This document shows, in pieces, positions 29,439 to 37,666 of a stretch of DNA of 64,000 nt (position 1 is its first letter; each line of letters starts with the position of its first letter). Location of the stretch: contig ASRH01000003.1 of assembly GCA_000565255.1 (NCBI GenBank), forward strand, positions 1 through 64,000, read 5' to 3'. Under the pieces are notes generated by a model. The model was not told where the DNA came from. It did not search any database and worked only from the letters and a program-made list of their open reading frames with translations. Source of the DNA: Candidatus Aramenus sulfurataquae (GTDB lineage: Archaea; Thermoproteota; Thermoprotei_A; Sulfolobales; Sulfolobaceae). A program made the translations under genes and the position numbers.

Positions 29439-29462
29439 TGGACAAAATACTGTGGACATGCA

Positions 29463-29470
29463 TTTTTAAG
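29463..29470. promoter_or_regulatory. TATA element shared by ppcA and the peroxiredoxin gene
   Basis: TTTTTAAG reads as TATA on both strands. Its centre is about 26 nt from the peroxiredoxin ATG (29492) on the plus strand and about 28 nt from the chosen ppcA ATG (29438) on the minus strand. No second clear TATA box is present for either gene. Confidence 0.5.
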
Positions 29471-29491
29471 CGTTTGTTATAAGGTTTACTC

Positions 29492-29941
29492 ATGGCCATA
29501 GAAATAGGCCAAGAAGCTCCAGACTTCGAGGCGGAAAGTAACCAAGGCACAGTTAAGCTCTCGTCATTAAGGGGAAAGAAAGTGGTCTTGTACTTCTACC
29601 CCAAGTCCTTTACGCCCGGTTGCACTAGGGAACTACAGAGGTTTACGGAGCTGTACAGCGAGTTCAAGCAGAACAACGCCGAAGTAGTGGGAGTAAGCGT
29701 TGACTCGGTGTCGACGCAGAAGAGGTTTGCTGAGAAGTACAACGCCCCCTTCCCCTTGGTGTCAGACAAGGAAAAGAAAGTAGCAACCCTTTATGGGGTA
29801 TTAAACGAGAAGGGCACCAGCGCCCAGAGGGTAACTTTCGTAATAGACGAGAACGGGAAAGTTGTAGCAGTGCTGAGGAACTTGAAGAAGGCGGAGGAGC
29901 ACGCAGATAGGGCTTTAGAGATAATCAAGGGAAAGGCCTAG
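29492..29941 (+). CDS. bcp: Peroxiredoxin, Bcp/PrxQ type, one-Cys
   Basis: A 149-residue thioredoxin-fold peroxidase. The peroxidatic cysteine is in SFTPGCTRELQRF, with Arg in the RVTFVIDENG strand. The resolving cysteine normally five residues after it in two-Cys PrxQ enzymes is replaced (CTREL), and no other cysteine exists in the protein. It therefore needs an outside thiol. It reduces hydrogen and alkyl peroxides. Its 3' end overlaps nnr by 4 nt. Confidence 0.9.
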   Translation: MAIEIGQEAPDFEAESNQGTVKLSSLRGKKVVLYFYPKSFTPGCTRELQRFTELYSEFKQNNAEVVGVSVDSVSTQKRFAEKYNAPFPLVSDKEKKVATLYGVLNEKGTSAQRVTFVIDENGKVVAVLRNLKKAEEHADRALEIIKGKA

Positions 29942-31443
29942 TCCAAGACCCTAATGTATGCCTTCTTTTTAAAAGCCTCCACTGGGTTCTGCAGGACTTT
30001 GGGTATTTCAGCTACTAATTCTGTTGGGGTGAAGTGGTTCCCCACAGTGGAGTATACCAAAGATCCTGCCAGGCCGTTGACGAAGGCACCTATGGCTGCG
30101 GCGTAAAATGGCTCTATCCCCTGGGCCATTAGGGTAGCAACTATTCCCGTGAGCGTGTCGCCAGTCCCCCCAACTGTCATGCCCGGGTTTCCGGTCTTGT
30201 TTAACTTTGTCCTTTCGCCGTCAGTTATGACGTCAAAGTAGCCCTTGAGCAAAACGACGCAGTTGCAGTCCCTAGCCCTCGCTTCAGCCTGAGTGATCCT
30301 CTCCCTTGGATCTTGGGAAGGCTCCTCGCCGAAGAATATCTTGAACTCGCCCGCGTGGGGCGTTATGACGAAGTCCTTTGTAAGCCTCGCTCCCTTTATA
30401 GCCTTTAGGGCATCGGCGTCGACAACGGCCTTCTTTCCCTTTTCCTTTAAGTACTCAACTATCGCCTTTGAGGCCTCCACAGTCTCCTCTTCCAAGCCCA
30501 TCCCAGGACCTATCACTACTACGTTCACTTTCTCTATCCACGGTTTCAGCTCCTCTAAGTTCTTGGGGTTGATGTTCTCTCCCTTTAGCTTGATAGCTAT
30601 TAAGTCTGGGGAGTACGATGCTACGATGTTTGCCGTGTTCTCGGGAGATGCTACGTATACCAGATCTGCCCCGGTCTTCAGAGATGCTAAAGCTGAGAGC
30701 GAGGGGGCTCCGCTGTAGGTCTTACTCCCCCCTATTATTAACACCCTCCCCCCAGCTCCCTTCTTGCTCTTCATGTCCCTCTTCTTTACCCTGGTGAGCA
30801 GGTCTCCAGGACCTACGTATATATAGGCCTCCGGAGGTATCCCTATACCCTTAACCACGACGTTGAAGCCCCTCTTAGCCAAACCTGGCTTTAGGTCGTG
30901 GAAAGTAACCACCAGGTCTGGAACCACAAACTCGCCAGGGGCTTCTCCTGTGTCACTGTCGATCCCTGAGGGAACGTCTATTGACACCTTAAATCCCTTG
31001 CTCCTGTTGAACACGTTTATCGCTGTCCTAAAGGGCTCCCTGGGCTTTCCGGAGAAACCAGTCCCCAACATCCCGTCTATTAGGACGTCCCCCTCTACTG
31101 GAGTCAATTGCTCCACGTCCTTTACTTCAACGAGCTTAACCGAGTAGTCCAACTCCCTTATTGCGGAGAGGTTGAACACTGCGTCCTTGTGCTTGTTCTC
31201 CCCCAGCAAGAAGACAACTGCTCTTGCCCCCTCTCCCACGAGGTGCCTTACCGCTACTAGCGCGTCTCCTCCTTTCCCTCCGTGGCCCACAAACGCGTAC
31301 ACAGTCTTTCCCTTTACGTCCCCTAAGGCCCTCACTACCTCGTCCTTAACTGACCGGCCAGCGTTCTCCATTAGGAGCAAAGTAGACACGCCAAAGGCTT
31401 CGCTGTTGACCTCGAGAGCCCTCATTTCCAGAGAGGTGATCAT
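29938..31443 (-). CDS. nnr: Bifunctional NAD(P)H-hydrate epimerase/dehydratase
   Basis: A 501-residue fusion. The N-terminal YjeF_N epimerase domain (about 1-210) has LLMENAGRSV and VGHGGKGGDALVAVRHL. The C-terminal ribokinase-like dehydratase domain has GGSKTYSGAPSLSALASLK, VIGPGMGLEEE, TPHAGEFK and NPGMTVGGTGDTLTGIVA. It repairs hydrated NADH/NADPH, damage expected at high temperature and low pH. A TTTAAA element at 31477-31483 is its likely promoter. Confidence 0.95.
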   Translation of the reverse strand: MITSLEMRALEVNSEAFGVSTLLLMENAGRSVKDEVVRALGDVKGKTVYAFVGHGGKGGDALVAVRHLVGEGARAVVFLLGENKHKDAVFNLSAIRELDYSVKLVEVKDVEQLTPVEGDVLIDGMLGTGFSGKPREPFRTAINVFNRSKGFKVSIDVPSGIDSDTGEAPGEFVVPDLVVTFHDLKPGLAKRGFNVVVKGIGIPPEAYIYVGPGDLLTRVKKRDMKSKKGAGGRVLIIGGSKTYSGAPSLSALASLKTGADLVYVASPENTANIVASYSPDLIAIKLKGENINPKNLEELKPWIEKVNVVVIGPGMGLEEETVEASKAIVEYLKEKGKKAVVDADALKAIKGARLTKDFVITPHAGEFKIFFGEEPSQDPRERITQAEARARDCNCVVLLKGYFDVITDGERTKLNKTGNPGMTVGGTGDTLTGIVATLMAQGIEPFYAAAIGAFVNGLAGSLVYSTVGNHFTPTELVAEIPKVLQNPVEAFKKKAYIRVLD

Positions 31444-31492
31444 TAGCCCACTACACTATGAAATAAACGTGGGGGTTTTAAATTCCGCACGG

Positions 31493-31541
31493 TCAGCTTC
31501 GAGTTACCTCGTCACTGCTAGGGATTGGAGTCACTCATCAC
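31493..31541 (-). ncRNA. C/D box methylation guide sRNA (sRNA 2)
   Basis: Minus strand, in order: C box GTGATGA (31541-31535, exact), 12-nt guide GTGACTCCAATC, D'-position CCTA (weak, 2 of 4), 3-nt spacer GCA, C' box GTGACGA (31515-31509, one mismatch), 12-nt guide GGTAACTCGAAG, D box CTGA (31496-31493, exact). The spacing is the same as in sRNA 1. Predicted targets are GAUUGGAGUCAC and CUUCGAGUUACC, each methylated at the fifth base (G). The D' box is poor, so the second guide is the safer one. It lies upstream of nnr and ends before the nnr TATA box. Confidence 0.78.
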
Positions 31542-31564
31542 TCTTAAGTGCTTTTACTTCTCCT

Positions 31565-31574
31565 CTTTTAAATG
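31565..31574 (-). promoter_or_regulatory. TATA box of sRNA 2
   Basis: CATTTAAAAG on the minus strand is centred about 28 nt upstream of the first base of the C box, a good match in sequence and distance. Confidence 0.65.
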
Positions 31575-31767
31575 TAGGTGGACACAAGCCCCATATAGGA
31601 AAGGTTAATTAAGGCAAGTTATCACTCTAATTTCGTATATATGACTAGGAATTTTAAAACAAACAATAAATAAACTAAGCAACATTGATTAATTGGCAGA
31701 TGTATTATAATGGACTATTGATCAAAGTTTATAAACTACTATATTTACTTATTTAAAGGGATCAAGT
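31575..31767. other. AT-rich upstream region of the rubrerythrin-like gene
   Basis: No gene seen. Two TATA candidates serve the gene at 31768: the palindrome AGTTTATAAACT (31726-31737, centre 36 nt upstream, giving a short leader) and TATATTTACTT (about 31740-31750, giving a leaderless message). The rest is AT-rich without recognisable structure. Confidence 0.5.
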
Positions 31768-32316
31768 ATGACCCTCGGAAAGGAAACCGAAATGGGATTA
31801 AAGGAACTATTTAAGGCAAACGCAGAGGACTACATGTTGCTAACCCTTCTCGCCAACAAGCTGGAAAAGATGGGAAAGGTAGAGGAGGCCAAGATACTTA
31901 GGGAGAAGGCACTAGTGGAGTTGGCCCACGCCTCCGGGATTTTCGAGAAGCTACTGACCAACTACGACGTAAGTGGGACGCTAGAGCAGTTTGCTAAAGA
32001 AGAGGGTGAGGAGCACGTAAGCGAGTACAACAACGTTGCCATGAAGGCAAAGGCTGAGGGGCACGCAGAAATAGAGGCTATGCTGTGCGCGTACGCTGAG
32101 CAAGAGAAGGGAATAGCTGAGGCCACTAGCAAGGTAGTAGCCATGCTAAAGAACTTTGCTAAAGAAGAGGGTGAGGAGCACGTAAGCGAGTACAACAACG
32201 TTGCCATGAAGGCAAAGGCTGAGGGGCACGCAGAAATAGAGGCTATGCTGTGCGCGTACGCTGAGCAAGAGAAGGGAATAGCTGAGGCAGTGAGCAAAGT
32301 AGCTAAGGCGCTTTAA
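31768..32316 (+). CDS. Rubrerythrin-like helical protein with duplicated C-terminal half
   Basis: A 182-residue all-helical protein. Residues 13-63 look like the first helix pair of a rubrerythrin, including VELAHASGIFEKLL, which keeps the ExxH iron motif. Residues 75-118 and 130-173 are two identical copies of the second helix pair, containing EEGEEHVSEYNNVAMKAKAE and AYAEQEKGIAEA. The first Glu of this half is kept but ExxH has become EKGI, so a complete diiron site is doubtful. Without one copy the protein would be 127 aa, a normal length for rubredoxin-less rubrerythrins. The family call is inference from motif order. Confidence 0.7.
   Translation: MTLGKETEMGLKELFKANAEDYMLLTLLANKLEKMGKVEEAKILREKALVELAHASGIFEKLLTNYDVSGTLEQFAKEEGEEHVSEYNNVAMKAKAEGHAEIEAMLCAYAEQEKGIAEATSKVVAMLKNFAKEEGEEHVSEYNNVAMKAKAEGHAEIEAMLCAYAEQEKGIAEAVSKVAKAL
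31990..32123 (+). repeat. Perfect 134-bp direct repeat, copy 1
   Basis: Identical base for base to 32155-32288; the repeat period is 165 bp (55 codons), so the reading frame is kept. It lies inside the rubrerythrin-like gene. Confidence 0.97.
32155..32288 (+). repeat. Perfect 134-bp direct repeat, copy 2
   Basis: Second copy of the 31990-32123 repeat. The 31-bp segment between the copies (32124-32154) differs from the matching segment after copy 2. Confidence 0.97.
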
Positions 32317-32325
32317 ATCTAGTAG

Positions 32326-32347
32326 TTTTTCTTTTTCCTAGTTTTTC
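32326..32347 (+). terminator. T-rich terminator
   Basis: Three T-tracts (TTTTT, TTTTT, TTTTT) separated by short spacers follow the rubrerythrin-like stop by about 10 nt, the usual archaeal transcription stop signal. Confidence 0.6.
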
Positions 32348-32439
32348 TCCACGTTTACCTTATCTGGTACGTTTTCCCAACGTATCGTAATACCTCACCG
32401 ACTCAAGAATAGTTTTTATTAAAGGTATCTATTATAAAA

Positions 32440-33927
32440 ATGATGGAGCAAATAGTTGGATACATAATAGGTACTTCCACTACCCAACAAGCGACAATGC
32501 TAGCAAAGCAGGCAGTGAGGCTAGGGAGGTACGTAACCCTAGAGTACGATGACCAGAAAGTGTTGGGGCTCATAACCTCAGTGACAAGGGGGAGCCCCCT
32601 CATTAACGATAGCTTAGACGACGTAGAGATTTTAGACGACATCATATTCGTCCAAAAGGTACCCAGGTTCATAAGGGCTGAAATAAAGTTGCTTTACGAT
32701 CTTACCTCTAATTCTCTCCCCGAAGTGCCCCCTCCTCCCGGGACTCAGGTTAGATTTTCCCAAGAGAGCGAGCTCCAGTCGCTCTTCTCCGAGGGCGAAA
32801 TCGAGATAGGCAAGCTAATAGGCACGAATGTTGCTGTTAGGATCAAGGTAAATTCCCTAGCAAGGCATTTAGCCATCCTGGCGGCCACTGGGAGCGGAAA
32901 GTCAAACACAGTGGCGGTACTAACTGAGAGGATTTCAGAAATTGGAGGATCTGTATTAATATTTGACTATCACGGTGAGTATTACAATAGCGATATAAAG
33001 AATTTAAATCCTATTGAACCAAAATTAAATCCTAGATATCTTTCTCCCAGAGAATTCGCAACACTTTTAGAAATACCTAGGAATGCAACTATACAATATA
33101 GGATTTTAAGGAAGGCGTTCACAGAGTACTTAAAGGACTTGGAGAACAGCTTCAACTCTGGGCAAGTTGACTTATCTAAGTTAAACGAGACCTTTGTTGC
33201 TGACATAGAGAGCAGGATAGAGAAGTATCTGGGTGACTCCAAGAAGAACAAGGACTCGGCAGAGGAGGTGGAAAACAAACTAGAAGAGTTCTTTGAAAGG
33301 TACTCCAACATCATAGACTTAACTGCCCCGGACATAACGTCAAGGATAAGGAGTCATAGCGTAAACGTAGTGGACATAAGCCACCTAGACGAGGACTCAA
33401 TGGACGCCATAGTCTCCCACTACTTGAGGAGAGTACTTGACAGTAGGAAGAGCTACAAGAGGACTGGGAACGGGCTTAGATTCCCCGTCATATTGGTAAT
33501 AGAGGAAGCTCACGTGTTTATCTCCAAGACGGAGAACACCTTGACGAAGGCTTGGGCTGGGAAGATAGCCAGGGAGGGGAGGAAGTTCGGCGTCAGCATG
33601 GTCATCGTGAGCCAAAGACCAAAGGGATTAGACGACACAATCCTGAGTCAGATGACTAACAAGATAATCCTGAAGATAGTTGAGCCTAACGACAAGAAGT
33701 ATGTCCTTGAGTCCAGCGACAACTTGAGCGAGGACCTCGTGAGTCAGCTCTCCTCCCTCGACGTGGGGGAGGCTATAGTAATAGGCAACCTCGTGAGGAT
33801 ACCCTCGTTCGTGAAAATCGACAAGTTCGAGGGAAAGCTAGGAGGCTCCGATCCAGACATGATTGGAGAGTGGAGGAAAGAGGAAGAGGAGAGCAAAGTT
33901 CGCTCCTCTGTGGCGGACTTTGGGTGA
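32440..33927 (+). CDS. herA: DNA translocase/helicase HerA
   Basis: A 495-residue hexameric ATPase. After the N-terminal HAS-barrel, Walker A is AATGSGKSNTVAVL (about residue 145), followed by VLIFDYHGEYYNSDIKNLN, Walker B LVIEEAHVFIS and the sensor region IVSQRPKGLD. HerA with NurA resects DNA ends for recombination. TTTTTATT (32413-32420) is about 24 nt before the ATG. It overlaps mre11 by GTGA. About 180 bp in the middle (32941-33120) is much more AT-rich than the flanks. Confidence 0.96.
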   Translation: MMEQIVGYIIGTSTTQQATMLAKQAVRLGRYVTLEYDDQKVLGLITSVTRGSPLINDSLDDVEILDDIIFVQKVPRFIRAEIKLLYDLTSNSLPEVPPPPGTQVRFSQESELQSLFSEGEIEIGKLIGTNVAVRIKVNSLARHLAILAATGSGKSNTVAVLTERISEIGGSVLIFDYHGEYYNSDIKNLNPIEPKLNPRYLSPREFATLLEIPRNATIQYRILRKAFTEYLKDLENSFNSGQVDLSKLNETFVADIESRIEKYLGDSKKNKDSAEEVENKLEEFFERYSNIIDLTAPDITSRIRSHSVNVVDISHLDEDSMDAIVSHYLRRVLDSRKSYKRTGNGLRFPVILVIEEAHVFISKTENTLTKAWAGKIAREGRKFGVSMVIVSQRPKGLDDTILSQMTNKIILKIVEPNDKKYVLESSDNLSEDLVSQLSSLDVGEAIVIGNLVRIPSFVKIDKFEGKLGGSDPDMIGEWRKEEEESKVRSSVADFG

Positions 33928-35072
33928 TTGACGTGCAGTTCCTCCACATCTCAGATACCCACTTGGGCTCCAGGAGATATAACTTGGAGTCCAGGGAGAA
34001 AGACGTCTACGATACGTTCAACAACTTGATCGAAATCGCCATCAAGGAACACGTCGGGGTAGTAGTGCATACTGGGGACTTGTTTGACGTTTACAACCCT
34101 CCCACCAATGCGCTGAAGGTATGCGTAGAGGGGCTGAAGAAGTTGAAGGACAAGGGAATACCCTTTGTCTCTATACCCGGGGACCACGACACGCCAAAGA
34201 AGAAGGGGGAGATCTACACCCACAGACTCTTGAGCGAGACTCTTGAGCTCCTCCGCTTCCTAGACGGAGAGAACAACAAGTTCTACGAAGCCACAGATGG
34301 CAACTTGAGGGTTAGGTTCTATGGGGTGAGGCACATACCCACGGTAGCAAGGCAAAGGCTTCTCGAGATCCTCTCATCCCTTAAGCCGGAGGGGAACAGG
34401 AACGTGCTAATGCTCCACCAGGGGCTCAGGAGTAAGCTACCCTACGAGGGAGCGTGGCAGTTAGAGGAGGGAAATTTACCCAAGGGCTTTAACTACTATG
34501 CCCTAGGCCACTTCCACACTAGGTTTAAGGAGAGGTTGCCTTCTGGCACCTTGGCAATCGCGGGGTCTCCAGACATCATAAGGGAGGAGGAAATAGAGGG
34601 CTATCAGAAGTACGGGAAGGGAGGTTACCTTGTAGACGTGTCGAAGGACGATGTAGTAATCCAAGACGTAAACGTCGAGATAAGGCCCCAGGAGGTAGTA
34701 ACAATCAACACCAATACCCTTGATTTGGACGTCCAGAACTTGATCAAGAAGTACCAGGGGTACCAGAGGTTCAAGCCAATCCTCCACATTATCCTAGAGG
34801 GAGAGGCAGTAAACACTAGGAGCCTTTACGAGAAGCTGTCTGCACTGAATAGAGTAGCGGAGTTCTACAGGATATATAAGGACAACACCAAGAGCAGCAA
34901 AGAGAAGAAGATCGAGGTTCCCACCGGCTCCACAGTAAACCAGATCATATCTAGTTTCTTGAAGTCGAGGGGCTACACCGAGGAGGAGGTCAGCCAAATC
35001 ATAGAATTGATAAACAACTACGACTCGGACTCGGTAGATGGCATCCTGGAAAGGATAGGTGGCCTAAAGTGA
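33924..35072 (+). CDS. mre11: DNA double-strand break repair nuclease Mre11
   Basis: A 382-residue phosphoesterase-fold nuclease: HISDTHLGSRRY, VHTGDLFDVYNP, IPGDHDTPKKKG, MLHQGLRSKLP and YALGHFHTR supply the metal ligands. The GDHD variant replaces the more common GNHD. The start is GTG 33924, which overlaps the herA stop, not the longer upstream frame. The rad50 GTG overlaps its stop in the same way. It forms the Mre11-Rad50 complex. Confidence 0.95.
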   Translation: MIDVQFLHISDTHLGSRRYNLESREKDVYDTFNNLIEIAIKEHVGVVVHTGDLFDVYNPPTNALKVCVEGLKKLKDKGIPFVSIPGDHDTPKKKGEIYTHRLLSETLELLRFLDGENNKFYEATDGNLRVRFYGVRHIPTVARQRLLEILSSLKPEGNRNVLMLHQGLRSKLPYEGAWQLEEGNLPKGFNYYALGHFHTRFKERLPSGTLAIAGSPDIIREEEIEGYQKYGKGGYLVDVSKDDVVIQDVNVEIRPQEVVTINTNTLDLDVQNLIKKYQGYQRFKPILHIILEGEAVNTRSLYEKLSALNRVAEFYRIYKDNTKSSKEKKIEVPTGSTVNQIISSFLKSRGYTEEEVSQIIELINNYDSDSVDGILERIGGLK

Positions 35073-37666
35073 GAATAGACAGAATAGACCTCAAGAACTT
35101 CCTAAGCCACAGCGAAAGCTCGATAAACTTCAAGGGTAGGATAAACGTCCTAATTGGCCACAACGGGGCGGGAAAAAGCTCCATAATCGACGGCATCGTT
35201 TTCGCCCTGTTTAGGGAGAGCAGTAGGGGTAACGCCAACAAGAACCTAGTGAAGATGGGCAATAGGTCAGCTTCAGTAAGGTTGACCCTCGCTAACGGGA
35301 ACCAGATCATCATAGAGAGGCACTTGCCAGACTCCGGTAACGACCTACTTATAGCTGGCTCCATGCCTAAGGCCAGGGGAGCGGAAAAGGTAACGGAGGA
35401 GGTACAGAAGATCATTAACATAGACAAGGAGGTGCTACTCTCCACACTAATAGTGAGACAAGGGGAGATAGAGTCCATATTTGAGGACTTGACAGACGTG
35501 CTGAAAAAGGTTATGAAGATTGAGAACTTAGAGAAGTTGACCGAGGCCTCTGGCCCGATATATTCCAAGATGAAGGAAATCCAGAGTAAGTTGGAGCAAA
35601 TCCAAACCTTTGAGAAGGAATACACTGACACAAGAATGAAACTAATTGACCTAAAAAGAGAAAAGAGCAAAATTGAAGAAGAACTAGAAGAACTTAGAAA
35701 ATCTGAAGAAACCTTGAACGGACAACTACAGGAGGCTCAAAGGTTATTAGATGAAATTCAGAGGAAGAGAGACGAGTACTTAGGGCTAGCCAGAGAAAAG
35801 GACAGGCTGATAAGGGAAAAGAAAGTAACTGAGGATCGTCTCTCTCAGCTAGCGGGAGCAGAAGAGGAAAAGAAAATGATAGAGGAGAAGGTAAGGGAAC
35901 TGGAGAAATACGAGGAAGCAAAGGTCCTTTTAGACCAGTTAAGGGAAGTAGAAAAGGACATTGATAGAATAAGGCAGAGTCTAGAGAAGGCCATGAACGA
36001 GAGGGATACCATTAAGGATAAACTAGGGAGAAAGGCGGAACTTTACCCGGACTACTCAAGGTACGTTACCAACAAAGAGAAACTTGAGTCCATTGAGGAA
36101 AAGGAGAGGGAATACAACGGCCTCCAGACTACCTACAGGAACATCCAAGTGGAGATCTCGAGAATAGACAAGACCTTGAGTTCACTCAAGGTGATAAATA
36201 CAAGCGAACTAGAGGACGAGATACGCAAGGTTGAGGACGAGATAAGCGAGCTAAGCAGCAAGAAGGGGAAACTCATGGCGCAAGTGGACGAGGCGAAAAA
36301 GGTCTTGAGTGGCTTGGAACAAGTAAAAGGGGGACAGTGCCCAGTATGTAAAAGGCCGCTAGACGAGTCGCACAAGTTAAACCTAATCCAAGAGGCAAAG
36401 AGCGTTATTCAAGCGTCTAAAGAAGAATTAGAGAACGTGTCCAGAAGGCTAAGCGAACTTGCCAAGAAAAAGGAAGACTTGAAGACATGGCTCAGTAGTG
36501 CCAACCAAAACAACACCAAGTACAACACGTTGGCGGAGAAAAAGGCAGAGCTGGAGAAGCAACTCGCAGATGCACAATCGAGGTTAGAGGAGCTAAAAAA
36601 GGCGCACGAAGAGTACGTTAAGCTCAAGGATGCCCTAAGCAAGCTTGAGCCTGCGTATAAGGAATATCTATCCTTAAGCAAAGTTAACGAGGAGGACCTT
36701 AAGGAAAAGGAAGAAGAGATACTCAAGTTAAACAGACAATTAGAGGAGAAACAGGCCAAGAGAAATGAAATAAAGAACAAACTGACTGGAATGGACTTGA
36801 AGTCCATTGAGGAGAAGTTGAGGGAACTTGAGGAATTGAGGAGGAGACTAAATGACGTGCTACGAAAGTTGGGTGAGAGGTCATCGCTTGAGATGAGGCT
36901 AAACCAAATGCAAAAGGACCTAGGGGAGATCGAGAAGAGAATCGGTGAGTTAAACTTCTCGGAAGACGAGTACCAAGGGGCCAAGAAAAAGGTGGAAGAA
37001 CTTCGCAATAAATTACTAGACATATCTAAGAAGATAGCTGAGGACGAGGGCAGCCTTAACCAAATAAGGAAGGACATAGAGGAGAAGGAGAAGAGGCTAA
37101 AGGATCTAGAGGCCTTAATAAGCCAGAAACCCAACCTAGAGAAGGCATTAAAGAAGCTCACCAAGCTGAGGGAAGACCTAGGCGAGAAGGGGCTTCAAAA
37201 TTACATCATCTCCGCAGTAAAGAGCAAGATAGAGAACAACTTGAACGAGATAACTTCAATGTTTAACTTAGCGTTTACCCGGGTGTCCTTAGAATTCAGT
37301 GCCTCAACCAGAGGACAAAAGATCAAGGCTAGCTTGTCCGCTTACGACAATTACGGTAGGGAGTACGCTGTAGATATGTTAAGTGGAGGAGAGAGAATAT
37401 CCATTGCCCTAGCTCTAAGGCTGGCAATTGCTAAGTCCCTCATGGACTCCTTGGGGTTTATAATCCTAGACGAACCCACTGTCCACCTAGACGAGGAGAG
37501 GAGGAAGGAGCTCATGAACGTCATTAGAAGTGCTTTAGACGTGGTTCCCCAAATAATAGTGGTTACCCACGACGACGAGATCCTTGAGATAGGTGACTAC
37601 ATCATTAGGGTAGAGAAGAGGGGTTCAGAGAGCAAGGTAACTGAGGAGGTGCCGGGAAACGATTGA
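35069..37666 (+). CDS. rad50: DNA double-strand break repair ATPase Rad50
   Basis: An 865-residue SMC-like ATPase: Walker A IGHNGAGKSSIIDGI at the N-terminus, long heptad coiled coils, the zinc hook CPVC at residues 424-427, and at the C-terminus the signature MLSGGERISIALALRLA and Walker B FIILDEPTVHLDEE. The hook lets two complexes join across a break. Length matches crenarchaeal Rad50. GTG start within a GTGA overlap with mre11. SD-like GAGGAGGTG near its 3' end serves nurA. Confidence 0.96.
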   Translation: MRIDRIDLKNFLSHSESSINFKGRINVLIGHNGAGKSSIIDGIVFALFRESSRGNANKNLVKMGNRSASVRLTLANGNQIIIERHLPDSGNDLLIAGSMPKARGAEKVTEEVQKIINIDKEVLLSTLIVRQGEIESIFEDLTDVLKKVMKIENLEKLTEASGPIYSKMKEIQSKLEQIQTFEKEYTDTRMKLIDLKREKSKIEEELEELRKSEETLNGQLQEAQRLLDEIQRKRDEYLGLAREKDRLIREKKVTEDRLSQLAGAEEEKKMIEEKVRELEKYEEAKVLLDQLREVEKDIDRIRQSLEKAMNERDTIKDKLGRKAELYPDYSRYVTNKEKLESIEEKEREYNGLQTTYRNIQVEISRIDKTLSSLKVINTSELEDEIRKVEDEISELSSKKGKLMAQVDEAKKVLSGLEQVKGGQCPVCKRPLDESHKLNLIQEAKSVIQASKEELENVSRRLSELAKKKEDLKTWLSSANQNNTKYNTLAEKKAELEKQLADAQSRLEELKKAHEEYVKLKDALSKLEPAYKEYLSLSKVNEEDLKEKEEEILKLNRQLEEKQAKRNEIKNKLTGMDLKSIEEKLRELEELRRRLNDVLRKLGERSSLEMRLNQMQKDLGEIEKRIGELNFSEDEYQGAKKKVEELRNKLLDISKKIAEDEGSLNQIRKDIEEKEKRLKDLEALISQKPNLEKALKKLTKLREDLGEKGLQNYIISAVKSKIENNLNEITSMFNLAFTRVSLEFSASTRGQKIKASLSAYDNYGREYAVDMLSGGERISIALALRLAIAKSLMDSLGFIILDEPTVHLDEERRKELMNVIRSALDVVPQIIVVTHDDEILEIGDYIIRVEKRGSESKVTEEVPGND

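Noticed and set aside
31172-31612. 146-codon open frame on the plus strand
   Set aside because: Shadow of nnr and its upstream region, and it crosses the second guide RNA; composition is not protein-like.
31990-32288. CRISPR-like repeat
   Set aside because: Only two long copies exist, they are coding and in frame, with a 31-bp gap; this is a gene-internal duplication.
31962-32297. Minus-strand frame with internal protein repeats
   Set aside because: The repeats only mirror the 134-bp duplication of the rubrerythrin-like gene on the plus strand.
35640-35720. AT-rich stretch in rad50
   Set aside because: Explained by Lys/Glu/Asn-rich coiled-coil codons, unlike the herA island where the protein is conserved and not biased.
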